Part shown: piece after piece, positions 54,701 to 63,962 of the stretch
Numbering within the stretch: position 1 is the first letter of the stretch
Layout: every line of letters begins with the position of its first letter
NCBI GenBank assembly: GCA_018697195.1
Contig: CM031879.1
Coordinates: 46,274,048-46,338,047 of the forward strand
DNA from: Certhia americana
Lineage: Eukaryota > Chordata > Aves > Passeriformes > Certhiidae
Length of the DNA: 64,000 nucleotides
Reading direction: 5' to 3'
Made by a program: the position numbers and the translations under genes
Notes under the pieces: generated by a model
What the model was told of the DNA's origin: nothing
What the model saw: the letters and a program-made list of their open reading frames with translations, nothing else
Database searches by the model: none

Positions 54701-57700
54701 ACAGACCAGTGGTGTAAATATCAGCAGGCAGTCTCCCACAGTGAATTTGCTGTCCTCTAATCGCACCTCAGGCCTTCAGCCTGCAAAAAACCCTCAGGCT
54801 TCTTCAAAATTGCCCAACTCTTCTCCTTCTGGAACTGTTGGTAAAAATAATCTGGGTGGAGTTGGAATGAATGTACCTGCCAGCAGAGGCAGTAACCTTA
54901 ACTCAAGTGGAGCTAGTAGGACTAGTCTGTCTGGGGGAGCAGGAAGTGGAACACAGGGTGCTACTAAACAATTGTCAACTCCACACAGACCATCTTCTGC
55001 CTCAGGGTCTCCAGTTGTAGCAGCCAGCGTGCAGGTACGCATCTAACAAGTTTGCATTTGAGCCTTGCATTCATGTTTATCACACTTATTTTGTAAGCGT
55101 TCTTAGTATATTTTATTTTTATTTGTAGGTGTCATAAATTTAATTTTTTACCTTTCTAAGCATAATACTAATTTCTATACTGATACTGATGAAACTATTT
55201 CATGCTAAATAATGTGTGTTTCCAGCTGATGTGAAATGCAAGGATCAGTGTGGAACAAATCCTCACTGTAAACTGTTTGTTGGTCTATCCTGTGAAAAAG
55301 AATTCACTTTTTTCTTTTAACAGCACTAGAAAAGGTAAGCTTTGTGTGACCATATTTTCAGGGGATGTGGTATTTTCTTGCATTATTTGATTTTCTCATG
55401 TTTACATATTTGTAATGATGGTGGTAATGAAAAAGGTGTCTTTGTACATTTGTTTGTCAGGCTTCATGATTAACCTCAAAACTGGAGTTCAGTTGCTTGT
55501 GTTTAACTGTAATTCAAGACTTGTAATTGTAATTAACACTTGCAAGAGCTATTCTTTTGTATTTGTGACTCTGTATTTTATTTTGTAAGATATAGTTAAA
55601 CTGAATGGGACACGCCATTAATATATAAATACCCTAGAAACTGAAAGCTTATACTATCAGTAGAGAGAAGACAAATCAAACAAAACAAATATTTTGAAAA
55701 TACTGTTGTTCTAAAACATACTAACCTATTATTTACTCAGAAGACAACCTGCTTTCCCAAGCTGTGTTCATCTTACTGGGAATGTTTAATTACTCAGATG
55801 ATTTGATATTTTTCTCTATCTAGTGCTCTCTATGCTGAAGTCACCAATACTTAAGAAAAGTCGTATTGCTCTAAATTATATTCTTGGTGTACAGCAAATG
55901 GAAAACGTTGTATTATTCTGAACAGTGCACATTGCTGTTGCACGGGAGTGATGTATACTCAATTTCTGGCAATGTTTTATAATCTTCTAGTCTGCCATCA
56001 AATTCTTCTTAATGCAGCTGAGTAACAGGAAGAAAATAATTTTTACCGGACACTTCTATGGTCTTTCATCCTACTATACTGAAACACCAATAAAACTGTG
56101 GTAGGCTCTGACACAGCATTCACTTACTCTGGGTGCTTAGAATAGAAAAAAAATCCACAGCCTGTATGCTGTGTACAGGCCACTGAGGTACCACATAGGG
56201 TCTGGAGAAGAGCTGAGCCAAGTACAGTGCAGTTTGAGTACCCTGGAAGGTGCCTGGAGGAGACAAAAAGGGCTACAATGAATGGACTAGGAGGAGAGTT
56301 GTTTCTTCCTGGTGCAGTCAGCAGAACCCAGTGGATGCAATGTCGGTGATGTAGAACAAAATGTGAAATGGATGTGGTAGTGCTTAAAGACAACAGAAGG
56401 GAAGTAAGCAGTGTTTTATTGTGTTGGATGATGAGATGAATTCTGGCAAACCCTCCTGTAGCTGAAGGCAAGTAATTTTTTTTGTTGGAAACATTGATCA
56501 CCTGAGTAATGAAATGCATTTTGGCCACAATCCTACTGAAGAGCACTGAAATGTTGGGGTGTGTGGTGACCAATGAAGTAACACGAGTCCATACTATAAA
56601 ACAGCAAAATAAATTGTGTTGGTATATAGAAAGGGGTAAATCAGCTAGAGATACTGAACAGCATTTGGTATCAGTAAAATAATTACTGAGACCTTTCATG
56701 TGGGTTTTTTACAGTTCAGAAAATACTTTAATAACTTAAAAATGGTTGAGAAGAACAGTATGAAATCAGAAGATAAACCATGGAAAAAGGCTGTTGCTGC
56801 TGTGCACTGTCAAGTGCACAGTGGAGTACATTCAAGGAAAGATTAGAATTGAATTACCTTCCATTTCAAGTACACCAAAGGGGAAGAGCTTCGTGATCAC
56901 AGAGGCTTTTATTTAGCTATAAAGGTCTAATAGCTGGCTGCTGAACTGGAATGAGTTCCAGACTAGTTGTTAGGTACAATGTATTAAGGACTTAGCTACT
57001 CCTCTTAAAACTTCACATAAGACTGAATCTCCTTTCTGTTAAGGCCTTAGGGATTTAATTCTTATTTGAGATGCTATTAGAAGATGAGAATGGTACCTGC
57101 ATTGCTCATTATAATCTGGTCTGCTTACATTAAAGATGAAACTAGATTATTTCATGTGATAATAAAGGTGTTCTTAACTAGGAAGCTTCTAAGAAGTGTT
57201 TCCCTCCTTTCTACTTCTGATTGACACAATTATTTACTGGAATACAAGTTTATACCTGCTGAAGCCTCACAGAAAGTTAAAAAAGCCAAAGAGTACATGT
57301 GTGATTTCCTTAAAAAGCTACCTACCATTAGCACTGTTGAGCAGAATCTGGCTTGGACTTCTAAGGATCTTAATGACTAAGATCTACATGACCAGAATGA
57401 ATCCTTTTAAGAACAATTGTTCATGAGTTAAATAGAAACATCTGAACTGCAGTTCCTTTAGGGCATGCTCTGTAGCTCTTTTCTTCACTGTACTTCTGTC
57501 TCCTCCTTTTTGAGTGAGTAAGCAAGATCTTGGCAGTGCACTTTACAAAGTTTCTGTTTTCAGGCATTTTACAAATTCACAGTTGCAAAACGATACTGTA
57601 TGGTTTTTGTTTTTATGCCCTTTACAAGACTACATAGACACTGAACAGTTGTCAAATTTTTGCACGTAAGCTTTTTGTGAAATTAGTACTTTTAAAGGCA

Positions 57701-60700
57701 AAAGAGAATAATAGTGTGTTGATACTTCTCATTCCTTTTTTTCTACTTGTGGAATAGAGTATGTTGTAGAAGTTGGTACCTTTAAATGACGAATATAAAC
57801 ACTTGCTAGGAACGTCATGTTTAGGTAAATTCCCTTTACAGTGGCACTGTTGTAAAGTATTGTGTTTTCTCATAAGAAGCAACTGTGCTTTCTTTAGCTG
57901 CTTTTATTGGAATATCTTAAGACCAAACTGGTAATAAAAATTTATCCAAGCTAGGAGATTTCATCACTTTGCTTTTTCTCTAAGTTGCCATTACAGAACT
58001 CAGTGAAATGTCATTTTCATTTCAAGCTCATGTTTTCATTAAAATGATTATACGTTTTGGGTTTACTTGAGGCTTACCTGTAGAAATGCACAGATTTGAA
58101 GTCCTATTTCATCTGAGTCTTTTTAATTCAAATAACTACAATATCTGAGTTGGAGTCTGATTCGAAGTGTTTTCTGTGCTGTTTTGTAGTAGATAACTAG
58201 AGAACTGAACATTAGCATATGAAATTACTGTATATGCAGCAAAGGAAAGATTGTTAAACAAGAATGAGCTGATCTAATGTTAGAGGAATTAACGTGATTT
58301 GGGAGCTGTTGTAGCTAAAATGTTCTGGCTAATCTTGCATTTTTATTTTAAAACTGCAGTGAATTTAATTTAATTTTGACATTTAAAGTGGAAAGATTAT
58401 TTTGCTTTGTCTTTTCCTCTGACGTGTGCATACATACCTCTACATACATATGTATGTATGCATTTTGCTAGCCTGACTTCTTAAGTTTGGGGCTTCTTAC
58501 ATATGAATCTTCATTTTCAGAATTCATTGTTACATCTTTAGAAATAATGTTCTCTTAAGACTCAGATTTGGAAAGGGGAGAGGTGTAATACTGTATTTCT
58601 AAAGAACTTCAGATCTTCAATCTTCAGATCATTGGATAATTTCATATTATAAATCTAATAGAAGATACTTCATTACATTTTGACTGTAGACCCAGTGCGT
58701 AATTAGAAAGGAGATCAAGGAAATTACCTGTAAGGCTGATGAGAAAAATGTGATAGGTGAACCATACTCTTATGTCTGAATCTGCAATATAATTGTGCTT
58801 GCTTAGCAAATGAACACTGGGAAGACTTCCTCAGTGGATAAGTAGATATTCATTAATAGTTTAATACACTTCTCAACAGCGCAACACTTAACAGGGAATA
58901 GTTGATTTTTATACCCTTAAAGAATACAATTCAAATCCTAAAAATCTTGAAGTACTGTTTCTTTTTTTTGGTTTGTTTTGTTTTTGCATAGTCAACAGCA
59001 GGAGCATCGTTACTGGCTAATGCCTCACCTCTGACTCTCATGGCATCACCCCTGTCTGTAACCAGTCAGAATGTGACGTCTGCACCATTAACTCCTTTTG
59101 GGATGCTGGGTGGCCTTGTTCCTGTGACTGTGCCCTTCCAGTTTCCCTTGGAGCTGCTTGGCTTTGGGACGGACACAGCTGGAGCGACAACCACCTCGGG
59201 ATCTACCTCAGCGGCTTTCCACCACAGCCTAACTCAGAGTGAGTGGAATTGTGACACTGTGCTATAAGGAAGATGCATCCTTAAAATGGAAATTGAGTAG
59301 GGAAGCAATAAAGTCATCAGATACTCAGATTTGGTTCATGAAAATCCCTACAGGAGAGTAAATGGGATTCCTTCACTGGTAAAAAATTTATTTACATAAT
59401 TGCCTAAGTGTTATAAATCACCTTTCATAAACTTAACTTCATTGTTATAATCATAGTATATGTCTAGTTTTGAATGCACTTTTTTTGGGTTAACTGCTAA
59501 TACCTTATTTTACGAAGGAGTATAGTTCAAAAGTCTTCAAATGTCACAGTTCGAATAAGAGACTTAATATGGTGATTCCTCAAAGTAGCCTTAACTCAAT
59601 CTCAGATATCAAACAACTCTCTTATGAGGAACTATCAACCAAGATGGCATTTACTTGTTCTGACTGCCTATAAAGAAGCTATTTATGTTCTTAAGCCATA
59701 TGAAATGTTGGTCTTTCTGCCAAACAAAATGATCTGACGAGTTGCATCCCCGTAGCAAGGCGTGGTCCTTGCTCTGACTTTTGACTAACTATATTTGAAT
59801 AGGCTTGTCTCTGTTCACTTATTCCAGCCATCAGAATGCTATCAGGTATTTATCCTTTGTTGTGGAGATAAGCTTGCTACTACAGCTATGCAATAAAAAC
59901 AAAAACTTATTTCATAGAGACTACCTCTCTCCTCAAGATTTATTTTTTTCTTTGCTCTCCTTTTTTTTTTTTTTTTCCCCCAGACTTACTGAAGGGTTTA
60001 CAGCCAGGTGCTCAGCATGCAGCAACACTGTCTCACTCACCTCTGCCTGCTCACTTGCAGCAAGCTTACACAGGTAAAGACATGATATATTTCTTATTAC
60101 TTATTTTTAACTTATTGTAACTTAAAAATCAGATTTCTGCTTTAGACTGAAATATAATGTACACCAGTACTTATTTTAGAGAAGACACAACACAGGGACT
60201 AACTTTGGGAGCAACTGGCAGAACTTACTCTATTGTAGCAGTATTTTTGGAACCTGATTCATTAATTTTTTCCCCCTACTTCCCTTCAATGTCAGGAACA
60301 AAAAAAATTCAAAAATTCCAGTACTTTACTGCAGCAATTCTAGAAACTGAAGTGTACAAATTCAACTAGTGGAGAAAAAAGGAGTAGTTCTTACTGGACA
60401 CTAACATGATTGTTTATAGGCTGCATAAAGTTTTTTTCCACTAAAAATTTTCATTTCCCCTTTGAAGGAGAAACTGACCTTCTAGCTAAAAGCTTTTTTT
60501 CATGTTTCTTATAAGAGTATATTCATGTGTGAATGGTGGGGTGGTTTCTCAATGGAATATCTGCTTTCTGTAAGGATTTTATGCTTGATAGGAGTTGCAT
60601 ATTTTGCAGAATATGCAAATAGAAGAGAAACTTGAAGCAGAACATTTATTTTTCTGTTTGTAAGGCTCAGAGCAGGAGAATTTTCAGAAAGCTTTAGAAG

Positions 60701-61108
60701 GTGCAGTTTAGAGTGTATACCTTTCTTTTGTCACCTGTAGTGTGTTTTCTGGGGGCCAGGAGAAGGAATGGGAAGGGTGGCAGGGGCTTGGTGGGCATTC
60801 TTCATTTGAGAGTTCTCAGTACCAAAAAATTGGGCAGTACTTTGGTATGAAGCTAGATACATCAGGTTGCAACAATGCTGTTTCTAATAAATGAACTACA
60901 GGAAAGATGCAAAGTCTTCCACTCGGTAAAGACAATGCACGTTTTGGTGATGCTAAAGCTGAACCTGCCAAATTCCTGTCTCTCCTACTGTAAGTTACAA
61001 AAATAAACATTCACTCATGCTTTTATTCTTCCCTTTTGTTTCTGTCTCTCAACTACAGATGGAGGCCAAAGTAAAGGGGACACTAAGTTACAGCGGAAAA
61101 ACCAGTGA
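18296..61108 (+). CDS. UBN2: UBN2, ubinuclein-2, complete, 17 coding exons
   Basis: Ubinuclein-2 belongs to the nuclear HIRA complex (HIRA, UBN1/2, CABIN1, with ASF1A), which deposits histone H3.3 independently of replication. The 17 exons total 3963 nt, or 1320 residues; human UBN2 is similar (about 1350). ATG 18296 has A at -3 and G at +4. Domains: a proline-rich N-terminus (1-108); the HIRA-binding N-terminal motif, [11 protein letters not shown] to FSYPELLL (about 109-135); the Hpc2-related domain (HRD/HUN, about 183-231), which binds H3.3-H4; a basic K/R-rich nuclear-localisation region (about 260-290) with KKRKRK; the ubinuclein middle domain (about 450-665), including an acidic EEDDDE patch; then a serine-rich, probably disordered C-terminus to [12 protein letters not shown]2 is chosen over UBN1 by the long serine-rich tail and the position next to IFT56. 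No break is seen in any exon. Confidence 0.97.
18716..22840 (+). other. UBN2: UBN2 intron 1
   Basis: Its first 480 nt are CpG island with a (TCC)n pyrimidine tract at about 18775-18797 and a small hairpin CCGATAgtgtTATCGG at 18822-18837. The rest is AT-rich with no gene seen. Confidence 0.85.
22841..22933 (+). CDS. UBN2: UBN2 exon 2
   Basis: 93 nt, residues 141-171, phase 0 on both sides. It reads [20 protein letters not shown] to KFEAKY, between acceptor atttttcag and donor gtgagt. Confidence 0.94.
22934..28476 (+). other. UBN2: UBN2 intron 2
   Basis: AT-rich. No repeat family, RNA gene or further exon is recognised. Confidence 0.8.
28477..28578 (+). CDS. UBN2: UBN2 exon 3 (first half of the HRD)
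   Basis: 102 nt, residues 172-205, phase 0 on both sides. It contains [19 protein letters not shown] and IDNSEA, the core of the Hpc2-related domain. The donor is gtaagt. Confidence 0.96.
28579..37250 (+). other. UBN2: UBN2 intron 3 (longest)
   Basis: 8.7 kb separating the two HRD exons. It is AT-rich with a small CpG-bearing patch near 32800-32890. No nested gene is seen. Confidence 0.8.
37251..37388 (+). CDS. UBN2: UBN2 exon 4 (second half of the HRD)
   Basis: 138 nt, residues 206-251, phase 0. [20 protein letters not shown] and GTLQFR complete the HRD, followed by an acidic serine stretch (ASESEDEDF) typical of CK2 targets. Confidence 0.96.
37747..38024. repeat. Long inverted repeat (hairpin-forming)
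   Basis: The left arm 37747-37828 pairs with the right arm 37956-38024. By hand, 47 of 51 outer positions and 15 of 15 inner positions pair, with a 13-nt excess in the left arm, around a 127-nt spacer. It could be a MITE-like element or an inverted duplication. I do not recognise a family and see no target-site duplication. Confidence 0.85.
38050..38420 (+). mobile_element. Degraded LTR-like repeat (avian ERVL type)
   Basis: The stretch gatgcagttaactttctttc, then gcagcctgtatcatgctatg, then cctgttgctgactaatgctt and agatgttccatact follows the order of a common avian endogenous-retrovirus LTR family as I remember it. It is heavily diverged, its ends are not clear and no retroviral genes are present, so it would be a solo LTR remnant. 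Confidence 0.5.
38640..38752 (+). CDS. UBN2: UBN2 exon 5 (basic region)
   Basis: 113 nt, residues 252 to split codon 289. It reads [20 protein letters not shown] to KVPKQLG, a dense K/R run that is likely a nuclear localisation signal. Donor gtaggt. Confidence 0.94.
38753..39762 (+). other. UBN2: UBN2 intron 5
   Basis: About 1 kb, AT-rich, nothing else seen. Confidence 0.85.
39763..40261 (+). CDS. UBN2: UBN2 exon 6
   Basis: 499 nt, residues 289-455. It has [20 protein letters not shown], the conserved [14 protein letters not shown] helix, and a Ser/Thr/Pro linker. Acidic [16 protein letters not shown] follows, and the exon ends [13 protein letters not shown]. Donor gtaagt; retaining the intron would add about 20 codons before a stop. 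Confidence 0.95.
40688..40735. repeat. A/G-rich low-complexity tract
   Basis: Long A runs broken by single G. Confidence 0.9.
41434..41520 (-). mobile_element. CR1 LINE 3' tip
   Basis: aaatcatagaatgttttggg, ttggaagagccctttaagat and ctgtgggcagggacacct are the antisense CR1 end. Only about 90 nt remain. Confidence 0.88.
42890..42918. repeat. (AT)n microsatellite
   Basis: Imperfect AT repeat with GTATAA interruptions. Confidence 0.85.
43555..43625 (+). CDS. UBN2: UBN2 exon 7
   Basis: 71 nt, residues 456-478 plus a split Asp. It reads [20 protein letters not shown] and ILLE/D, the start of the ubinuclein middle domain. Confidence 0.95.
43626..44342 (+). other. UBN2: UBN2 intron 7
   Basis: About 0.7 kb, nothing else seen. 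Confidence 0.85.
44343..44472 (+). CDS. UBN2: UBN2 exon 8
   Basis: 130 nt, residues 479-522. It reads [20 protein letters not shown], then [20 protein letters not shown] and NVQ, which is middle domain. Donor gtaatg. Confidence 0.95.
44473..45833 (+). other. UBN2: UBN2 intron 8
   Basis: About 1.4 kb, AT-rich; a short direct repeat (aaaagcattatttaaa) lies at about 45525-45560. Confidence 0.85.
45834..45952 (+). CDS. UBN2: UBN2 exon 9
   Basis: 119 nt, residues 523-561 plus a split Lys. It reads [20 protein letters not shown] and [19 protein letters not shown]. Donor gtaggt. Confidence 0.95.
45953..46575 (+). other. UBN2: UBN2 intron 9
   Basis: About 0.6 kb, nothing else seen. Confidence 0.85.
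46576..46689 (+). CDS. UBN2: UBN2 exon 10
   Basis: 114 nt, split codons at both ends (residues 562-600). An acidic patch [13 protein letters not shown] is followed by [14 protein letters not shown]. Confidence 0.95.
46690..47936 (+). other. UBN2: UBN2 intron 10
   Basis: About 1.2 kb, nothing else seen. Confidence 0.85.
47937..48080 (+). CDS. UBN2: UBN2 exon 11
   Basis: 144 nt, residues 600-648 (split). It reads [38 protein letters not shown] and LWPKGWMQA. This is the best-conserved part of the middle domain. Confidence 0.95.
48081..51383 (+). other. UBN2: UBN2 intron 11
   Basis: 3.3 kb with one CR1 tip at 49958-50005. No further exon is seen before the 51-nt exon 12. Confidence 0.85.
49958..50005 (-). 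mobile_element. CR1 LINE 3' tip
   Basis: ttacagaatcaaaggattat followed by agggttgggaagggacctct matches the inverted CR1 terminus. Under 50 nt. Confidence 0.7.
51384..51434 (+). CDS. UBN2: UBN2 exon 12 (51 nt, symmetric)
   Basis: 51 nt, residues 648-665 with split codons. It reads [17 protein letters not shown]. It has a strong pyrimidine tract and acceptor (actgctcttttag) and donor gtgagt. The size is a multiple of 3 and the phases match, so skipping it would keep the frame (AG|G still encodes Arg). Confidence 0.93.
51435..52777 (+). other. UBN2: UBN2 intron 12
   Basis: About 1.3 kb, AT-rich, nothing else seen. Confidence 0.85.
52778..52820 (+). CDS. UBN2: UBN2 exon 13 (43 nt)
   Basis: Reads [14 protein letters not shown] after a split proline codon, residues 665-679; it ends in phase 0 at donor gtaaaa. 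Confidence 0.93.
52821..53495 (+). other. UBN2: UBN2 intron 13
   Basis: About 0.7 kb, nothing else seen. Confidence 0.85.
53496..55034 (+). CDS. UBN2: UBN2 exon 14 (1539 nt, Ser-rich)
   Basis: Residues 680-1192, phase 0 on both sides. It starts [20 protein letters not shown], then has the conserved [15 protein letters not shown] and [12 protein letters not shown]. After that it is low-complexity Ser/Thr/Pro/Gln sequence with an SPKP-type patch (about residues 1016-1066). It ends PVVAASVQ at donor gtacgc. The frame is open for the full length. Likely disordered. Confidence 0.96.
55035..58991 (+). other. UBN2: UBN2 intron 14
   Basis: Nearly 4 kb. It contains a candidate 11-nt microexon at 55324-55334 and an AATAAA at 56089-56094. 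It also has an 18-nt perfect palindrome TACATACATATGTATGTA (58441-58458) and a hairpin CTGTGCACT-gtca-AGTGCACAG (56800-56821). Confidence 0.85.
58992..59238 (+). CDS. UBN2: UBN2 exon 15
   Basis: 247 nt, residues 1193-1274 plus one base. It reads [20 protein letters not shown] and on through [20 protein letters not shown] to AAFHHSLTQ. Acceptor tttgcatag, donor A|gtgagt. It is hydrophobic for this tail. Confidence 0.92.
59239..59983 (+). other. UBN2: UBN2 intron 15
   Basis: About 0.7 kb, ending in a long T tract that serves as the polypyrimidine tract of exon 16. Confidence 0.85.
59984..60073 (+). CDS. UBN2: UBN2 exon 16 (90 nt)
   Basis: Reads [20 protein letters not shown] and [10 protein letters not shown], residues 1275-1304 plus one base. 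The acceptor sits behind a T16-C5 tract, the donor is G|gtaaag. Confidence 0.92.
60074..61058 (+). other. UBN2: UBN2 intron 16
   Basis: About 1 kb, nothing else seen. Confidence 0.85.
61059..61108 (+). CDS. UBN2: UBN2 exon 17, last coding exon
   Basis: Reads [16 protein letters not shown] and stops at TGA 61106-61108. The acceptor is ctcaactacag. The ending matches the vertebrate UBN2 C-terminus as I know it. Confidence 0.93.
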
Positions 61109-63629
61109 CTTCTGGACAAGCAAGGGAGCTGAAGCAGTTCTGGTTGGCTGACAGAATCTGCCCAGTTGGGAAAGTGCTTATTGTCACAGGGCTGCTGTTT
61201 CTGTCAATGTTTACATATTCTGATCCTAAGCACTGTGGTGAGAGGAAGAAGAAAAATAAAACAATACTTGATCAAAGAGAGAAGGAAAAGGAGGACTGGT
61301 CCTCCTGGTCATGCAGACTGGTCATAGTTTGATATTGCCTAAAGAAACAACTTTTTTTATCTGCTCTGATTGGCTTTTAAAAGAAATTGATCGTCAAACC
61401 CACAGCAGCACCAACATTTTGTTTCTGGGTGAAGTCAAATGAAAAGTGGAAATGGTGAAAGGAGCTAGAATAGGTTTCTCCATTCATTGTGTAAGGTGGA
61501 ATCATCCACTTCCTTAGTGCCCAAAGTGCCCAGTGTAAGATTGTGTAGGTCCTGAGTGTACTGTACGATTATGGACCAAAGGTTATGTAGAATAGAGATG
61601 GTGCTGGGATACTTTGCATTATAATGAAACCTTTAGACAAAAGCAGTTTCTGATAATGGGCGTTCATCCAGCTTTAGAAGGCTGTTTGGCTTTACAGAGC
61701 CTACAGATGTATGCAGTCTCTATAGAGAGTTGTCTTCAAAAACGGATCTCCTGGTACATCAGTATGTGAGACACAGACTATTTGATTTATTTTCAGGGTT
61801 TTTTTAGTACAAAAGTTCTTACTTAAGGGAGGAAGGGGATGGAAATTAATTTACATGAAAAGAAACCCACATTTTATTGGTCAGACTAGCATTTTCTTCC
61901 CACGTTTTTTTGAAATCACACTACTGTTTCAGTATTTCCATTGGTTAAACTTTCTTTTACCTTGTGCTTATTTGCTACTGAAAAGATAATCTATTCATGT
62001 CTTTCATAAACCACAACCAGTTCTTTTCTCATTCTCAGGCTTCATCTTTTATCTAACTCCTCCCGAAGCCAAGCATTATACTGATTTGCTAGTTAAAGAA
62101 AGCTGATTGTGACCTGTTCCAGAGTCAGATTAATACTGCTTCAGGCATTAGCCAAAGAGGAGTCGTTCAAAAGCGACCAGAGGTGCCTTCTCTTCTGGGG
62201 GCTGAATGGGTTGTCTCCAGCATTTCCAGCCCCTGCTGGCCCGGGGAGTTTAACCTGAACTCTTTCTTACATGGTAGCACAAGACTGCAGAGCTGGCTTT
62301 GTTGGTTTTTACTTTTTTTTGTTTGATAGCAATACATCAACTGATTCACATGTAAGATTAGGAAGCATCCAGCACGTGTTGCACTTTTGACACTAGGACA
62401 GAACGTTGCTGTTGAGTCCCTTGCGCTGTCAGATAAAATGTGAGAATGGCAGAAACTAAAGTCATAGGGAAGAGGAGCAAATAAACCAGTATGATGCCCT
62501 TCTCCTTCAACCCTGAAACATTCCTTTGACCAGAGATGCTGAAATTCTTAGTGAAAAGTTTTTCTGGTAGTTTGACTTGAGATTGAACCAGACACTACTG
62601 GCCATCTCACACCTTTTAGAGAGACTTGGACTCCTGAATAATGAATCTTCAATGGTTTTTGCTAGATTACTTAGACCTTGCAGGTTTTCTTTACATGTGA
62701 TTTATTTTTCTTAGATCAGACAACAATTTCTTTTCTATTTAGAGCTCATTTTAATTTTATATAAATATATATACATAAATTTAAAATAATATATATTGTG
62801 TATTTAGTATGAAAATGTTGGGTTGAGCTCAGCAATAAATGTTTTTGCACAACACTTCTGTGAAAGACAGATTGAATTAAGATACATCGGTTCATTAGTT
62901 TCACTCCACAGCATCTGCCAATTAAATGCTTTTTAGCCGGTGCTAATGTTTTGTATGTGGTGTGTTGATCAGATAAGCTTGCATCTCCATTGAGGTTTAG
63001 AGTTGAAACACATACAGCTATGTAGACCCTGGCAGTAATACTGCACAAATTCTGTCAAAATAACATAAACTTTTTAGAGTGCAAGTTTCATCTGATGCTT
63101 TTAGGGTTGAAGGAAGCCGACTTTTTTTTTTTTTTTGAGGCCCAACAGTTCTGGCAGGATGTTAATTTTCTGAACTGTGTCAAACCTGAGAACTTGTAAT
63201 GATGCATGTAGCTAAGGGAGTTGCAGCAGTGAGCCATTGGGCAGCAATATATTTAAAGGACCCTGTCCTAAGAGAGTTCTACCTCTTCTGTGTTTTCCTC
63301 ATCAAGGCATCCCATTCAAATTCTTTTGTCTTCATACTTACTGAAATTTTAGACTGGGAGACTTGGAGCCCTTTATAAGTACAGCACAAATTCCCTTTCA
63401 CACATTCCTTTCTTCCTGGAAGTATGCTTCATCTTCAGTTGAAGACTATCCTCTCTAAATCTTGAGGGTGGGAGTAGTCCTGCTTCTGTGTCCTATTGAG
63501 CTTCTCAGTCTTGGGAAATACGTGAACTAATACTTATTGTGGAAATAGATACTAGGATGATGAAAATAAGGATGCCCATACATTGTGACAGCAGTTGAAA
63601 CATCCCCCCCTCAGCAGGTAACTGTTTTC

Positions 63630-63663
63630 AGTCATTACACTCCTGTTAGTCATTACACTCCTG
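63630..63663. repeat. 18-bp direct repeat, two copies
   Basis: agtcattacactcctg occurs twice, 18 nt apart, in the UBN2 3' UTR. Confidence 0.9.
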
Positions 63664-63928
63664 AGTGTCTTTTGAATGAACAACATTGGGGATGGCGACC
63701 CTCTACTTGCTGGTTTCTATTCTCCCTGGTTAAATCCAGCAAGGCCAAATCAAAGGAAATAATAGAGTGGTTCCCAGAGACCTTTGCAGGTAGCATAGAC
63801 AGGATCGGAAAGATTACTGCAACGTTCAAATGCAAAATTAGGTTAATGTTTTACTATTTTCTGTACAGCAGCTCTTCTGAAGACATTCCCCCCCCCTAGG
63901 TTTTTACTACTTTTTAAGGGCCTTTGTT

Positions 63929-63962
63929 AATAAATAAACTGTAGTTGTACATATTAAATAAA
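63929..63962 (+). terminator. UBN2: UBN2 polyadenylation signal cluster
   Basis: AATAAA occurs at 63929, 63933 and 63957. Cleavage would fall at about 63970-63990, followed by the window edge, so the downstream GU-rich element cannot be seen. Confidence 0.65.

Noticed and set aside
56124..56699. Minus-strand frame of 191 codons in UBN2 intron 14
   Set aside because: It is the longest unexplained frame in the introns, but I recognise no domain and it has no exon or promoter context. A protein search would settle it.
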